25,629 nt of DNA from an uncultured Atopobium sp. (GCA_946647055.1 CAMPCT010000006.1:1-25629), one strand, 5' to 3'. Positions 1-7,565 are shown, counted from the stretch's first letter. The notes: generated by a model not told the origin, from the letters alone. Made by a program: numbers and translations.

Positions 1-340
1 CGCGCATCTGCTTCTCGGCGCGGCCGTCGATGCCGTAGGAGATGGCGTAGCGCGTCGGCACGCAGTCCTCGTCCACGGCGACGCAGCACAGTCCGAGGGC
101 GCTGGTGGTCACGGCCTTGATGTCGGCAGGGTCGACGCCGCTCTTGGCGATGAGGCCGCGCGAGACGGTGCAGAAGTCGCCCCACCAGTCCTTCTCGGCA
201 TCGTATTCGTAGGCGTTGGCAAACGGGCTCATGGCCTCGTGCGTCGCAGAGCTGGTCGCCACGATGTTGGCGTCGACGTCGATGAGGACGCCCTTGGTCT
301 CGGAGGTGCCCGTGTCGATTCCCATGAAGTACGCCGTCAT
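1..340 (-). CDS. FGGY-family sugar kinase, N-terminal part (runs off the window)
   Basis: This is the first 113 codons of a carbohydrate kinase of the FGGY (xylulokinase/glycerol kinase) family; the rest lies beyond base 1. The N-terminus carries the phosphate-binding loop GIDTGTSETKG at residues 7-17, which is diagnostic of the actin-like ATPase fold, followed by the usual second strand (GVLIDVDANIVA) and a TTSALG segment near residue 80. The start ATG at 340 has a GGAAGGAG ribosome site about 10 bases upstream. It follows two GntR regulators on the same strand and is probably the last visible gene of that operon. FGGY kinases act on xylulose, ribulose, fuculose and similar sugars; the substrate cannot be told from this fragment. 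Confidence 0.88.
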   Translation of the reverse strand, partial: MTAYFMGIDTGTSETKGVLIDVDANIVATSSATHEAMSPFANAYEYDAEKDWWGDFCTVSRGLIAKSGVDPADIKAVTTSALGLCCVAVDEDCVPTRYAISYGIDGRAEKQMR

Positions 341-399
341 TGTCCGTTCACTCCTTCCGTCGGTCCCAGCCTGCTCGACGCATGCCACCGGAACGCCGT

Positions 400-1122
400 C
401 TATGCCCTGTTGCGAACCGTGAAGCTGCACTTGTCCCCGCGCGTGTAGGAGCGGGTGAACTCCACGACCTCGTCGTTCTTGTCGTAGGTGTAGCAGGTGA
501 ACAGCAGCACCGCCTGCCCCGGCTCGACGCCGAGCATGCGCGCGTCGCGTGCCTCGAGCGAGACCAGGTCGAGCGTCTGCCACGCCCTGACCGGGCTTAC
601 CCCATAGAAGCCATAGACCTCGTAGAGGCTGAAGACGCCCAGATCGATGCCATCGAGCTTGGGCACCTTGCTGGTGGGCACGAAGGTGTGCTCGATGGAG
701 ATGGGCTCGCCGTTGGCAGAGTTGAGGCGGCGCACGTAGAAGATCTCGTCGTCCTCGTCGATTCCAAAGATGCGCGCGTACTTCTTGCCCGCCTTGCGAC
801 GCGTCTTCGCGAGGATCTTGGTGCCCGGCTCGGCATCGCGCTCGTGGATGGTCTGGCGGAAGCCCGAGAGCGAGTCGAGGTCGCGCTCGATGCGGTCGCC
901 CACCACGAAGGCCCCCTTGCCCTGGATGCGCCTGAGCAGGCCCTCGTTCACGAGTGCGTCGATGGCGTTGCGCACGGTGAGGCGGTTGACGCCATAGGTC
1001 TCGGAGAGCTCGTTCTCCGAGGGGATCGCCATGCCGGGGGGATACTCACCCTCCTCGATCTTGTTGCGCACGACCTCGCGCAGCTGAAGGTAGATGGGAG
1101 ACTTGTAGTCGGCCTTTGCCAT
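400..1122 (-). CDS. GntR-family transcriptional regulator with UTRA domain (distal copy)
   Basis: A 240-residue regulator of the HutC/FrlR subfamily of GntR proteins. Residues 8-75 form the winged helix-turn-helix (IPSENELSETYGVNRLTV, then RNAIDALVNEGLL and the wing RIQGKGAFV). Residues about 95-235 form the UTRA effector domain, with the typical ISIEHTFVP stretch and a C-terminal EVVEFTRSYTRGDKCSF strand. UTRA domains bind small sugar phosphates or amino-acid derivatives. I chose the ATG at 1122, preceded by GAGGTGAGG; a GTG at 1131 that overlaps the stop of the upstream regulator as GTGA is an alternative. The near-zero spacing says the two regulators are cotranscribed. It likely controls the frl-type genes nearby, as FrlR does in E. 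coli (inference). Confidence 0.93.
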   Translation of the reverse strand: MAKADYKSPIYLQLREVVRNKIEEGEYPPGMAIPSENELSETYGVNRLTVRNAIDALVNEGLLRRIQGKGAFVVGDRIERDLDSLSGFRQTIHERDAEPGTKILAKTRRKAGKKYARIFGIDEDDEIFYVRRLNSANGEPISIEHTFVPTSKVPKLDGIDLGVFSLYEVYGFYGVSPVRAWQTLDLVSLEARDARMLGVEPGQAVLLFTCYTYDKNDEVVEFTRSYTRGDKCSFTVRNRA

Positions 1123-1127
1123 GGCCC

Positions 1128-1853
1128 TCACCTCGCCGTCATCTCGGTCGCAAAGCGGATGTACTCGGAGAGCGCGACGGTCTTGTAGTACTCCACCGGC
1201 TCACCGGACGCGTCGACCATCAGGCCCGACTTGAAGATGACGGGATGCCCCTCCTCCATGCCGAGCAGCTCTGCCTCGGTGGCGTCAAGCGTGCTCACCG
1301 AGATACGCTCCTCGCCGCTGATGGGCTTGATGCCGTACTCGTCATGGAGGACGTCGAACAGCGACTCGCGCTCGAAGTCGTGGCGTTCGATCCCCCTGCA
1401 GTTGGTGGTGTTGACCAGCGTGGACTCGATGGAGCAGGGCACCCCGTCGATGAGACGGACGCGCTTGAGGGCGAACACCTCCGTCCCCAAGGGGACATGG
1501 AGGTTGCGCGTGACGGTCTTGTCCGCCTCCTGGATCTCGGCGTAGACCAGACGTGCGCCGGGAATGCGGCCGTTCATGCGAACCGCCTCGGAGAAGCCAT
1601 AGACGTCCTGGAGGTTGCGCACGAGCTTTGGCTTGGCGACGAAGGTCCCCGATCCCATGCGGCAGTACAGGATGCCGTCGTCCACCAGGCGCTGGATGGC
1701 GTTGCGCAGCGTGGTGCGGTTGAGGTCCCACATGGCGCACATGTCGCGCTCCGACGGCAGGCGGTCATCGGGCTGGAGGCCGTTGTCGACGATGTAGCTC
1801 TCCACGAGCTCGGTCGCATAGTCCCGTGAGCTCATCGCATGCTTTCTCTTCAT
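1128..1853 (-). CDS. GntR-family transcriptional regulator with UTRA domain (proximal copy)
   Basis: A 241-residue GntR/UTRA regulator, a paralogue of the next gene downstream but clearly different in sequence. The helix-turn-helix region is around residues 10-75 (RLPSERDMCAMWDLNRTTL, then RNAIQRLVDDGIL and the wing RMGSGTFV), and the UTRA domain is around 90-235 (CSIESTLVN and the C-terminal EPVEYYKTVALSEYIRF). The start at ATG 1853 has a GATGAGG site five bases upstream and gives a length matching its paralogue; an upstream ATG at 1934 would add 27 residues of unconserved sequence over the promoter. It overlaps the downstream regulator's possible GTG start. The ligand is unknown; a phosphorylated fructosamine or sugar is plausible from the context. 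Confidence 0.92.
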   Translation of the reverse strand: MKRKHAMSSRDYATELVESYIVDNGLQPDDRLPSERDMCAMWDLNRTTLRNAIQRLVDDGILYCRMGSGTFVAKPKLVRNLQDVYGFSEAVRMNGRIPGARLVYAEIQEADKTVTRNLHVPLGTEVFALKRVRLIDGVPCSIESTLVNTTNCRGIERHDFERESLFDVLHDEYGIKPISGEERISVSTLDATEAELLGMEEGHPVIFKSGLMVDASGEPVEYYKTVALSEYIRFATEMTAR

Positions 1854-1923
1854 GGACACCTCATCCGGTTGTAACAAGAAATGCCAGACTGTGCCAATTT
1901 TAGTCTTCGTCAGAGGTGTCAAA

Positions 1924-1941
1924 GCCAATTTCATACCAATT
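1924..1941 (-). promoter_or_regulatory. Promoter/operator candidate upstream of the gntR pair
   Basis: Read on the minus strand this is AATTGGTATGAAATTGGC, which differs at only two of 18 positions from the sequence at 6712-6729 in front of frlD. It contains TTGGTAT, matching the half-site style of NagR/DasR-type GntR operators and also an extended -10 element (TGnTATnnT-like). It lies about 80 bases before the regulator start at 1853, so autoregulation is plausible. No experimental support. Confidence 0.4.
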
Positions 1942-1951
1942 TTTGGTGAGC

Positions 1952-2022
1952 GGCGTGACAGGGGGACGGGTCGCCTGCCACGCTGTGAGGGCGCGGCGGG
2001 CGACCCGTCCCCCTGTCACGCC
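1952..2022. repeat. Extragenic palindrome, perfect 24-bp arms (GGGGGACGGGT class)
   Basis: The arms 1952-1975 and 1999-2022 are perfect inverted repeats around a 23-base loop. The left arm carries GACAGGGGGACGGGTC. The right arm ends exactly at the stop codon of the YjbQ-type gene (2023-2025). No T-run follows on either strand, so this is not a typical intrinsic terminator, although it could stop transcription or protect the 3' end. It resembles REP-type repeats rather than a protein-binding site. Confidence 0.8.
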
Positions 2023-2451
2023 CTACTCGCCCATGACCTGAATCATGATGGTGCGCGACGAGGGGCCGTCGAACTCGCAGAAGTACACGTCCTGGGCACC
2101 ACCACGGTCGACCTTCCCCTCGTGCACGAGGAAGTGCACGTGGCTTCCCATGAGCAGGCTCTTGAGGTGACCGGTGGGATTGCCCGCCGTGGAGCCGTAG
2201 TCCTTGAGCATGCGTGCGTGAGCGTAGGGATGGTCCTCGGGCACCAGGCGCCCCAGGAACTCCTTGATGTCGCTCTCCAGGCACTCGAGCGCCTCGTTGG
2301 TGGTCACGCCCGTCGTGGTGTGGCGGGTAATGACCGTGACGATGCCCTCTTGGATGCCGCTCTCGGCGACCGCCCTCTCGACCTCGTCGGTGATGATGAA
2401 GTACTGGTTGTACTCGCTGGTCAGGAAGTTCAGCGACGTCGTCTTGATCAT
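2023..2451 (-). CDS. YjbQ/UPF0047-family protein
   Basis: A 142-residue protein that covers the whole YjbQ (UPF0047) family length. Family motifs are clear: ITRHTTTGVTTNEALE near residues 40-56, then GNPTGHLKSLLMGSHVHF near 90-107, and a C-terminal QDVYFCEFDGPSSRTIMIQV. Members are often called secondary thiamine-phosphate synthase because E. coli YjbQ has weak activity of that kind, but the physiological role is not established. The start at 2451 is preceded by AGGGGG eight bases upstream. It lies 11 bases after the amidohydrolase gene in what looks like the frlC operon, so a metabolic role on phosphorylated sugar-amines rather than thiamine is worth considering (inference). Confidence 0.9.
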   Translation of the reverse strand: MIKTTSLNFLTSEYNQYFIITDEVERAVAESGIQEGIVTVITRHTTTGVTTNEALECLESDIKEFLGRLVPEDHPYAHARMLKDYGSTAGNPTGHLKSLLMGSHVHFLVHEGKVDRGGAQDVYFCEFDGPSSRTIMIQVMGE

Positions 2452-2462
2452 GGCCGTACCCC

Positions 2463-3314
2463 CTAGTCCAGTCCGCCGAGGAACTCGATGGCGTTGGTGC
2501 CCTTGATGAGCTCGACCGTGCTCTCTCGCAGGCCAAGGCCGTCGAGCGCATGGGCCATGCGGATCTGCTCGAAGCGCGGGTTGTTGCTGCCAAACATCAC
2601 CTGGTGGCGCAGGCTCCGGTCGACCCAGGTGAGGGCGACCTCGTGCTTGAAGAGGCGGTCGAAGAACTCCCGTGCGTTGTCAAAGTAGAGGATGCCCGTG
2701 TCGGTGTAGACGTTCCTGTACTTGACCATGAGCATCGCGCACTCCTCTGCCCAGGGCCAGCCAAAGCGCGAGAGGCAGATGCGAAGCCCTGGCCGGGTCG
2801 CCGCGAGCTCCTCGTACTCCACGGGACGTCCGTACCTGGCAAGTGAGTTGGGCTCCCACGACATGCCCGCGTTGAAGATGATGGGCCGGTCAAAGGCCTC
2901 GCAGATGTCGTAGAGGCGCGTCAGGCGCTCGTCATCCGGATAGATGTGGGAGCGGCCGAGATGCAGGTGAAGGCCCTTGAGTCGCAGGTCGGCAAAGGCA
3001 CGCTCGAGCTCCTCGGCGGCGTTGGGCATGAGGGGGTCGACGCTCGCGATGCCAATGAAGCGCTCGGGCTCGCAGTCAACGAGCGTGCGTATCTCGTCAT
3101 TGGAGACGATGGGCTCGCCATGCTCGGAGCTGTAGTCCTGGGCAAGCAGCGCCATCTTGTCGAGGCCGGCACAGCGCATCTGGTTCTTGATGTGCTCGAG
3201 CTTGGCGATGCCGTTGAGGTGGATGTCGAGCGCCTCGTGGCGCAGCTCCTCCTTGCGCTCGTCCCCATTGATGGGCTCGTAGAAGGCCGGGAGGACGTGG
3301 ATGTCGATGAACAT
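2463..3314 (-). CDS. Amidohydrolase-2 family protein with degraded metal-binding motifs
   Basis: A 283-residue TIM-barrel protein of the amidohydrolase-related family (ACMSD-like, PF04909 type). The fold markers are the N-terminal MFIDIH, the strand ERFIGIASVDP, RLKGLHLHLG and the C-terminal GSNNPRFEQIR. The usual zinc ligands are altered. The HxH after the first strand reads H6-V-L, the late HxG motif reads SRFGWPW, and the Asp of the GSDxP motif reads Asn (GSNNP). It may therefore be non-hydrolytic or use another metal arrangement. AGGAGG lies ahead of the start at 3314. It sits between frlC and the yjbQ-type gene, probably in one transcript. The substrate is unknown; lactonase or decarboxylase roles are common in this family. 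Confidence 0.85.
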   Translation of the reverse strand: MFIDIHVLPAFYEPINGDERKEELRHEALDIHLNGIAKLEHIKNQMRCAGLDKMALLAQDYSSEHGEPIVSNDEIRTLVDCEPERFIGIASVDPLMPNAAEELERAFADLRLKGLHLHLGRSHIYPDDERLTRLYDICEAFDRPIIFNAGMSWEPNSLARYGRPVEYEELAATRPGLRICLSRFGWPWAEECAMLMVKYRNVYTDTGILYFDNAREFFDRLFKHEVALTWVDRSLRHQVMFGSNNPRFEQIRMAHALDGLGLRESTVELIKGTNAIEFLGGLD

Positions 3315-3368
3315 GGGTGTGACTCCTCCTTCCCCCAGGCGGCACCCAGCCGCCCGGGGTGCGTCCCC

Positions 3369-4199
3369 TTAGGCCTCGAGCATCGCCTTGATGTTGTTGA
3401 TGGCGCGCTTGGCGTACAGGCGCGGCTCGTTGATGTAGCCGGTGACCAGCTCGATCGTGGCCGTGCGGTCGTAGTGGTAGTAGTTCGCGATCTCCTGCAT
3501 GAGCTCCGGCAGGGGCAGGACGCCCTCGCCCGGCATGACGTGGGAGTCGTCGACGCCGTTGGAGTCGATGATGTGCAGGTGATACAGCTTGTCGCCCAGC
3601 TTGTTGAAGTAGCTCGTGATCTGCTCCTGCTGCTGGAAGGGCGGGACGATGTCGCACATGGCCATGAGGTAGTCGGAGTCGACGTGCTCGAAGAGGTCGA
3701 TGAGGTCGTTGGCACTCTTGAAGACGTTGGACTCCATCGTGGTGAGCGGCTCGATGACGATGCGGACGCCCACGTTCTCGGCATAGGCCGTGAGCTCCTC
3801 GCAGGTGCGGTAGAGCCGGTCGCGGATCTCGGACGGCTTGGTGTCGTATCCGGCATGCGCAGGCGAGATGAGCATGTAGTCGCTGCCCAGCTGCTTGCCG
3901 GCGTCGAGACAGATCTTGAGGTAGCGCACCGCGTCCTCGCGCTGGCGCTCGGAGCCGATCATGAAGTTGTAGGGATAGCCGTTGTGCTCGGGGCACCAGC
4001 CGGTGATGGGCACGCCGTACTTGTCACGCAGGCGCAGGACCTCGTCGATCTCGCCGGCGAGCAGGTCGGGGGCGAAGGCGTGCGGGCGGCCGCCCCACAG
4101 CTCGATGTAGTCGTAGCCAAAGCGTGCGGCGTCCTCGAAGATGTCCTCGAGCGGGTTGCGCTGGTAACCAGAGGTGAACATGCCGATCTTCATTGCCAT
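3369..4199 (-). CDS. frlC: Fructoselysine 3-epimerase-like protein (FrlC)
   Basis: A 276-residue TIM-barrel sugar isomerase/epimerase of the AP-endonuclease-2 fold, the same length as E. coli FrlC. It begins with a signature close to FrlC as I recall it: GMFTSGYQRNP, then ELWGGRPHAFAPDL at residues 33-46, NGYPYN, AHAGY, and later IEPLTTMESNV, HLHIID, MPGEG and VELVTGYINEPRLYA. FrlC interconverts fructoselysine and psicoselysine at C3. Metal ligands of the family (Glu of IEP, Asp of CDI, His of HLHIID, Glu of IELV) are present. I chose ATG 4199 because AAAGGA lies nine bases ahead of it; the upstream ATG at 4208 would overlap that site. It is preceded by a FrlD-like kinase gene, as expected for a ketosamine pathway. 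Confidence 0.92.
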   Translation of the reverse strand: MAMKIGMFTSGYQRNPLEDIFEDAARFGYDYIELWGGRPHAFAPDLLAGEIDEVLRLRDKYGVPITGWCPEHNGYPYNFMIGSERQREDAVRYLKICLDAGKQLGSDYMLISPAHAGYDTKPSEIRDRLYRTCEELTAYAENVGVRIVIEPLTTMESNVFKSANDLIDLFEHVDSDYLMAMCDIVPPFQQQEQITSYFNKLGDKLYHLHIIDSNGVDDSHVMPGEGVLPLPELMQEIANYYHYDRTATIELVTGYINEPRLYAKRAINNIKAMLEA

Positions 4200-4271
4200 G
4201 TCGATCATCCTTTCGTTCGCAACATTCCTGCTGTGATCTCGTGCGCTTTCGCGCGTTGTGCCTAGCCTGGC

Positions 4272-5096
4272 CTACTCGTCAATCACCCATGGTTCGAAGA
4301 CGCCGACGACCTCGGAGGCGACACGAGCGCCGTCGCGCAGGCAACCCGCTATGTCCCTGCCCTTGAGCACGCCCGCCAGGAAGCCCGCGATGAACGAGTC
4401 GCCCGCACCGACGGTGTTGACCACGTTGGGCTGCGGGACGACATTGCCCTCGTAGAAGACCACGCCGTTGTATGCCAGCGAGCCCTCCTCGCCAAAGGTG
4501 GCGACGGCGACCTTCATGCCGTACTCGTTCACCATCCTGCGGAGGAACTCGCGCGGCTCGGGATCATTGCGGCTGCCGATGCCCTTGTACGAGAAGAAGC
4601 CGTAGTCGATGGCGCCACGAGTCGTCTCGAGCATGGCCGGGAGTCGCTCGTCGTTGGAGGTGGCGTAGTCAAAGGCCGTGAGGGCGCCCAGGTCGTGAAT
4701 CTTGCCCATGACGTTCTCGGCCTTGCCCCAGAAGGCGGTGAAGACCAGGTCGTGCTCCGCGGCGAAGCGCACGTCCTCCTCATCGAAGACCATGTCGGCA
4801 AGCACGCCCTCCTCGTACTCGCCGTGGACGCGGTCGTTCTCGTCGAGCGTCATGTAGGTGATGGCGGTCTTGCCCTCCGCGACCTTGAGGTGCGAGAGGT
4901 CCAGGCCCTCCTTGGTGAGGGCGTCGATCATCCACCTACCGTTCTCGTCGGAGCCGGTGGTCGATATGATCGAGACGGGAATGCCCAGCTTGCGCATGTT
5001 GACGCCAGTGTCAACGACGTTGCCTGTGGGATAGCGGCGACCTATGTTGGTGTAGTCGTCGATGCAGTTGTCGCCAATGCCTGCAGCCTTCTTCAC
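4272..5096 (-). CDS. PfkB-family kinase, FrlD-like paralogue
   Basis: A 274-residue PfkB/ribokinase-fold kinase starting at GTG 5096, behind a GGGGAGGG ribosome site. It opens with GIGDNCIDDY and aligns along its length with the FrlD at 6780 (HGEYEEGVLADMVFDEEDVRFAAEHDLV against FGDYIEGVMETFKLSDEDVEFICGQDLF, and FSYKG against FFGLE). The catalytic base is D233 in TVGAGDSF. It differs at the substrate loop, where PTGNVVDTGVNM replaces the usual GGN.VNVAVY, so it may act on a different ketosamine or sugar. It is the first gene of the minus-strand run into frlC and may be its partner kinase. Whether it is a true fructoselysine 6-kinase is uncertain. Confidence 0.88.
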   Translation of the reverse strand: MKKAAGIGDNCIDDYTNIGRRYPTGNVVDTGVNMRKLGIPVSIISTTGSDENGRWMIDALTKEGLDLSHLKVAEGKTAITYMTLDENDRVHGEYEEGVLADMVFDEEDVRFAAEHDLVFTAFWGKAENVMGKIHDLGALTAFDYATSNDERLPAMLETTRGAIDYGFFSYKGIGSRNDPEPREFLRRMVNEYGMKVAVATFGEEGSLAYNGVVFYEGNVVPQPNVVNTVGAGDSFIAGFLAGVLKGRDIAGCLRDGARVASEVVGVFEPWVIDE

Positions 5097-5330
5097 GATG
5101 CCCTCCCCTTCTGCGTCATTCGGCGTGGCGCAATCGGTATGGAAAAGTGCATAACTTATATAGCATCTTATCTGCATCCCGCTCTCTCGACTTCTCCGCG
5201 CCCCCTCTTGTCCCGTCAACGGCAACTTGCAGCCGATGGACGTATGAAGCTCGCGGATGCCCCGCTGATATACTGGGGCTTGTCGCGACGACTCGTACGC
5301 AGGCACCATCGGAGGGGACGGGGGTCCGCA
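5097..5330. promoter_or_regulatory. Divergent intergenic region between FrlD-like kinase and radical SAM gene
   Basis: This 234-base gap must hold both promoters. On the plus strand, TATACT at 5269-5274 with ATGAAG 18 bases before it is a fair -10/-35 pair placed about 60 bases before the GTG at 5331. On the minus side, an AT-rich patch at 5148-5170 (ATAACTTATATAG) is the likely promoter or operator for the kinase operon. An ATCGGTATGG sequence near 5133 recalls the GGTAT element seen elsewhere in the window. Assignments are tentative. Confidence 0.4.
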
Positions 5331-6251
5331 GTGGACGAGCAGCAGGAGCAGCAGGAGTACATCGAGGTCCGCCCGTACACGGGAGAGGAGATCTACCTGC
5401 CCATCTGGGAGGAGAAGTCCGCGCCCCTCGAGGTGCAGCTGGGGTGTGGCTGGCACCAGTGCAAGTTCTGCGACTTCGCCAATGACCCCCGGCACGTGTT
5501 CTCGCTCGCGGAGGTCGAGGCGAAGGCGAGCATGATCGCCCCCTACATGAAGGACCGGCCCCGCGTGTTCCTGCTTGGGGAGAACGCGCTCATGCTGCCC
5601 ATGGAGCACCTGCGGGGCATCATGGACATCATCGGCGCATACTTCCCGCGCGCGTTCCAAGTGGCGTCATATGCCCGCTTTGACGACATCATGCGCAAGA
5701 CCGACGACGAGCTCGAGGAGCTTGCCGACCTGGGACTGTGCGAGGTGCACATAGGCCTTGAGTCAGGCTGCCAGGACGTGCTCGACTTCATGAACAAGGG
5801 CATCGACCTCAACGACGCGCTCAGGGTGTGCGAGCGCCTGCATGACATCGGAATAGACTTCTCGTTCACCATGATCGCAGGACTGGGCGGAACCAAGCTC
5901 TGGGAGCGACACGCGCTCGAGTCCGCCCGGTTCCTCAACGCGTCACAGCCCAAGCGCGTCTGGCTGACGGGCCTCTTGCTCTGGCCCGACACGCCTCTGT
6001 TCCACATCGCCGAGGAGGGTGGCTTCGAGCAGCTGACGTTCCGCGAGCGTCTGCGCGAGGTGCGCGAGATGGTTGCCGCCCTCGAGTTGGACGACTGCAT
6101 GTTCGTGGATTCCACGGTCCTGGGAGACTACACGGTGCACGGCCATCTGCCCGACCAGAAGGCAGACATGCTCAAGGCCATGGACCACCTGCTTGTTGCC
6201 GAGGGCCCCTATGACGTCGTGCCGCCCATACCCACGAAGTCACATCGCTGA
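5331..6251 (+). CDS. Radical SAM protein
   Basis: A 306-residue radical S-adenosylmethionine protein. The 4Fe-4S cluster motif is C39-x4-C44-x2-C47 in QLGCGWHQCKFCDF; the x4 spacing is normal for the CSxNxCxFC branch of COG1032-like proteins. The barrel then shows RVFLLGENALMLP, YARFDDI (residues about 110-117), GLCEVHIGLESGCQDVLDFMNKG and FSFTMIAGLGG, the standard SAM-binding strands. There is no B12-binding domain. The start GTG 5331 is preferred because a TATACT -10 box lies about 60 bases upstream and GGGGG precedes the codon; an in-frame ATG at 5244 is the alternative. It converges with the small gene on the other strand with only three bases between stop codons. The substrate is unknown. 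Confidence 0.9.
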   Translation: MDEQQEQQEYIEVRPYTGEEIYLPIWEEKSAPLEVQLGCGWHQCKFCDFANDPRHVFSLAEVEAKASMIAPYMKDRPRVFLLGENALMLPMEHLRGIMDIIGAYFPRAFQVASYARFDDIMRKTDDELEELADLGLCEVHIGLESGCQDVLDFMNKGIDLNDALRVCERLHDIGIDFSFTMIAGLGGTKLWERHALESARFLNASQPKRVWLTGLLLWPDTPLFHIAEEGGFEQLTFRERLREVREMVAALELDDCMFVDSTVLGDYTVHGHLPDQKADMLKAMDHLLVAEGPYDVVPPIPTKSHR

Positions 6252-6254
6252 CGC

Positions 6255-6581
6255 CTAGGCATTGCCCGCCTCATAGAGCTCGACGAACTCCTCAAGGGGA
6301 CCCACGTGCGTGTACAGGGTGCCGTTCGTCACGTTGAGGATGCGCCAGCGCTCCTTGCCCTTGTGGTCCCCCATGCGCTCGGTCATGCAATCACGTGCGA
6401 AGTCTCGCTGCTTGGGAGCGCACTCCTCCAGGAGGACCTCTATGTCGAGTATCGAGCACCCCTGCTGGAACGCCAGCATCTCCATGGTCGCAATCTGCGT
6501 GTCATCCGTCTCCGACTGGAGGGGATACGAGAACAGGCGCTTCCCCTTGTAGTAGAAACCCTTCCGGTACTCGGTCTTCAT
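6255..6581 (-). CDS. Small protein of unknown function (108 residues)
   Basis: I do not recognise this family. The protein is soluble, with no signal peptide or membrane segment. The N-terminus is basic and aromatic (MKTEYRKGFYYKGKRLFSY), the middle carries ATMEMLAFQQGCSILDIEVLLEECAP, and the C-terminus is acidic. Two or three cysteines are spread through the middle without a metal-binding spacing. A strong AGGAGG site lies six bases ahead of ATG 6581, which supports it being real, and the coding bias is like that of its neighbours. It is transcribed towards the radical SAM gene. Upstream, between 6582 and 6711, the minus strand contains TATGGTATGG near 6648-6660 as a weak promoter candidate. 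Confidence 0.75.
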   Translation of the reverse strand: MKTEYRKGFYYKGKRLFSYPLQSETDDTQIATMEMLAFQQGCSILDIEVLLEECAPKQRDFARDCMTERMGDHKGKERWRILNVTNGTLYTHVGPLEEFVELYEAGNA

Positions 6582-6711
6582 GGCACACCTCCTGGCGTGT
6601 CTTGTCCCGAAGCAGAGCCTTCCTCTGACGAAACGGGAGTCCCAACGACCAAACCATACCATATGCCCGCTCAGCGGTAACCCTGGCACCCCATGCGGGA
6701 ATATGACGTAT

Positions 6712-6729
6712 AATTGGTATAAGATTGGC
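6712..6729 (+). promoter_or_regulatory. Promoter/operator candidate upstream of frlD
   Basis: The sequence AATTGGTATAAGATTGGC matches 16 of 18 bases of the element at 1924-1941 ahead of the gntR genes. TTGGTATAAG also fits an extended -10 promoter (TGnTATAAT-like), about 50 bases before the frlD start; a TATAAT overlaps it at 6709-6714. A GntR/UTRA operator overlapping the promoter would give substrate-induced expression (inference). Confidence 0.5.
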
Positions 6730-6779
6730 ACCAAGTTATCCAGCTCAACACAGAATGGCCCAGACGAGAGGAGCGAGAC

Positions 6780-7565
6780 ATGAAGGTTGCAGCGGCAGGC
6801 GACAACTGCGTCGATGTCTACGAGAAAGAAGGTCAGAGCTACCCCGGCGGCAATCCCGTCAACGTGGCCGTGTACCTGCGCAGGATGGGCCTCGACGCCT
6901 CGTTCACCAGCGTGGTGGGCGACGACCAGTGGGGCGCACGCATGGCCGAGGCCCTCACCGGCAAGGGCGTCGACATCTCGCACCTGCACGTCGAGCATGG
7001 CGACACCGCCGTCACCAAGGTCGAGATCGTCAACGGCAACCGCGTCTTTGGCGACTACATCGAGGGTGTCATGGAGACCTTCAAGCTCTCCGACGAGGAC
7101 GTCGAGTTCATCTGTGGCCAGGACCTCTTCGTGAGCGGCATCTGGGGCCATTGCGACGACCGCCTCAAGGAGATCCACGACTCCGGCACCCCCGTGGTCT
7201 TCGACTACTCCGACCAGCCGCAGGACCCCATGGTCGACGCAACGCTCGCCTACGTCGACTACGCCTTCTTTGGCCTGGAGAGCGACGACAACGAGGAGGT
7301 TCGCGCCTTCATGGCCGAGAAGCAGGCCAAGGGTCCCAAGGTCGTCATCGTCACCCTGGGCGAGAACGGCAGCCTGGCCTATGACGGCAAGGACTACCAC
7401 AAGGGCGACATCGTGAAGTGCGAGGTCGTCGACACCATGGGTGCCGGAGACTCCTTCATCGCCGGCTTCATCGTGGGCATCCTCGAGGGCCAGACCATCG
7501 ACGAGTGCATGGTCACCGGCGCCAAGTCCTCCGCCGTCACCCTTGGCTACTCCGGCGCGTGGTAA
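6780..7565 (+). CDS. frlD: Fructoselysine 6-kinase (FrlD)
   Basis: A 261-residue PfkB kinase with the same length and nearly the same motif order as E. coli FrlD as I recall it: GDNCVDVY at residues 7-14, GGNPVNVAVY at 23-32, SVVGDD, KGVDISHLHVEHGDTA, GDYIEGVM, IWGH, IVTLGENGSLA and DTMGAGDSFIAGF, ending in SGAW. The catalytic Asp is D224. FrlD phosphorylates fructoselysine at C6 using ATP, making the substrate for the SIS-domain deglycase. ATG 6780 is preceded by GAGAGGAGCGAGAC. It leads a plus-strand group with an SDR dehydrogenase, separated by a large palindrome. This is the best single functional call in the window. Confidence 0.94.
   Translation: MKVAAAGDNCVDVYEKEGQSYPGGNPVNVAVYLRRMGLDASFTSVVGDDQWGARMAEALTGKGVDISHLHVEHGDTAVTKVEIVNGNRVFGDYIEGVMETFKLSDEDVEFICGQDLFVSGIWGHCDDRLKEIHDSGTPVVFDYSDQPQDPMVDATLAYVDYAFFGLESDDNEEVRAFMAEKQAKGPKVVIVTLGENGSLAYDGKDYHKGDIVKCEVVDTMGAGDSFIAGFIVGILEGQTIDECMVTGAKSSAVTLGYSGAW

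Noticed and set aside
2946..4265. A 439-codon open frame on the plus strand opposite frlC and the amidohydrolase
   Set aside because: It is antisense to the strongly supported frlC gene; the protein is low-complexity V/D/E/L and lacks a credible start site.
5445..5471. C-x4-C-x2-C spacing in the radical SAM protein as a possible defect
   Set aside because: The x4 spacing is normal in the GCSxNxCxFC branch of radical SAM proteins, so it is not an anomaly.
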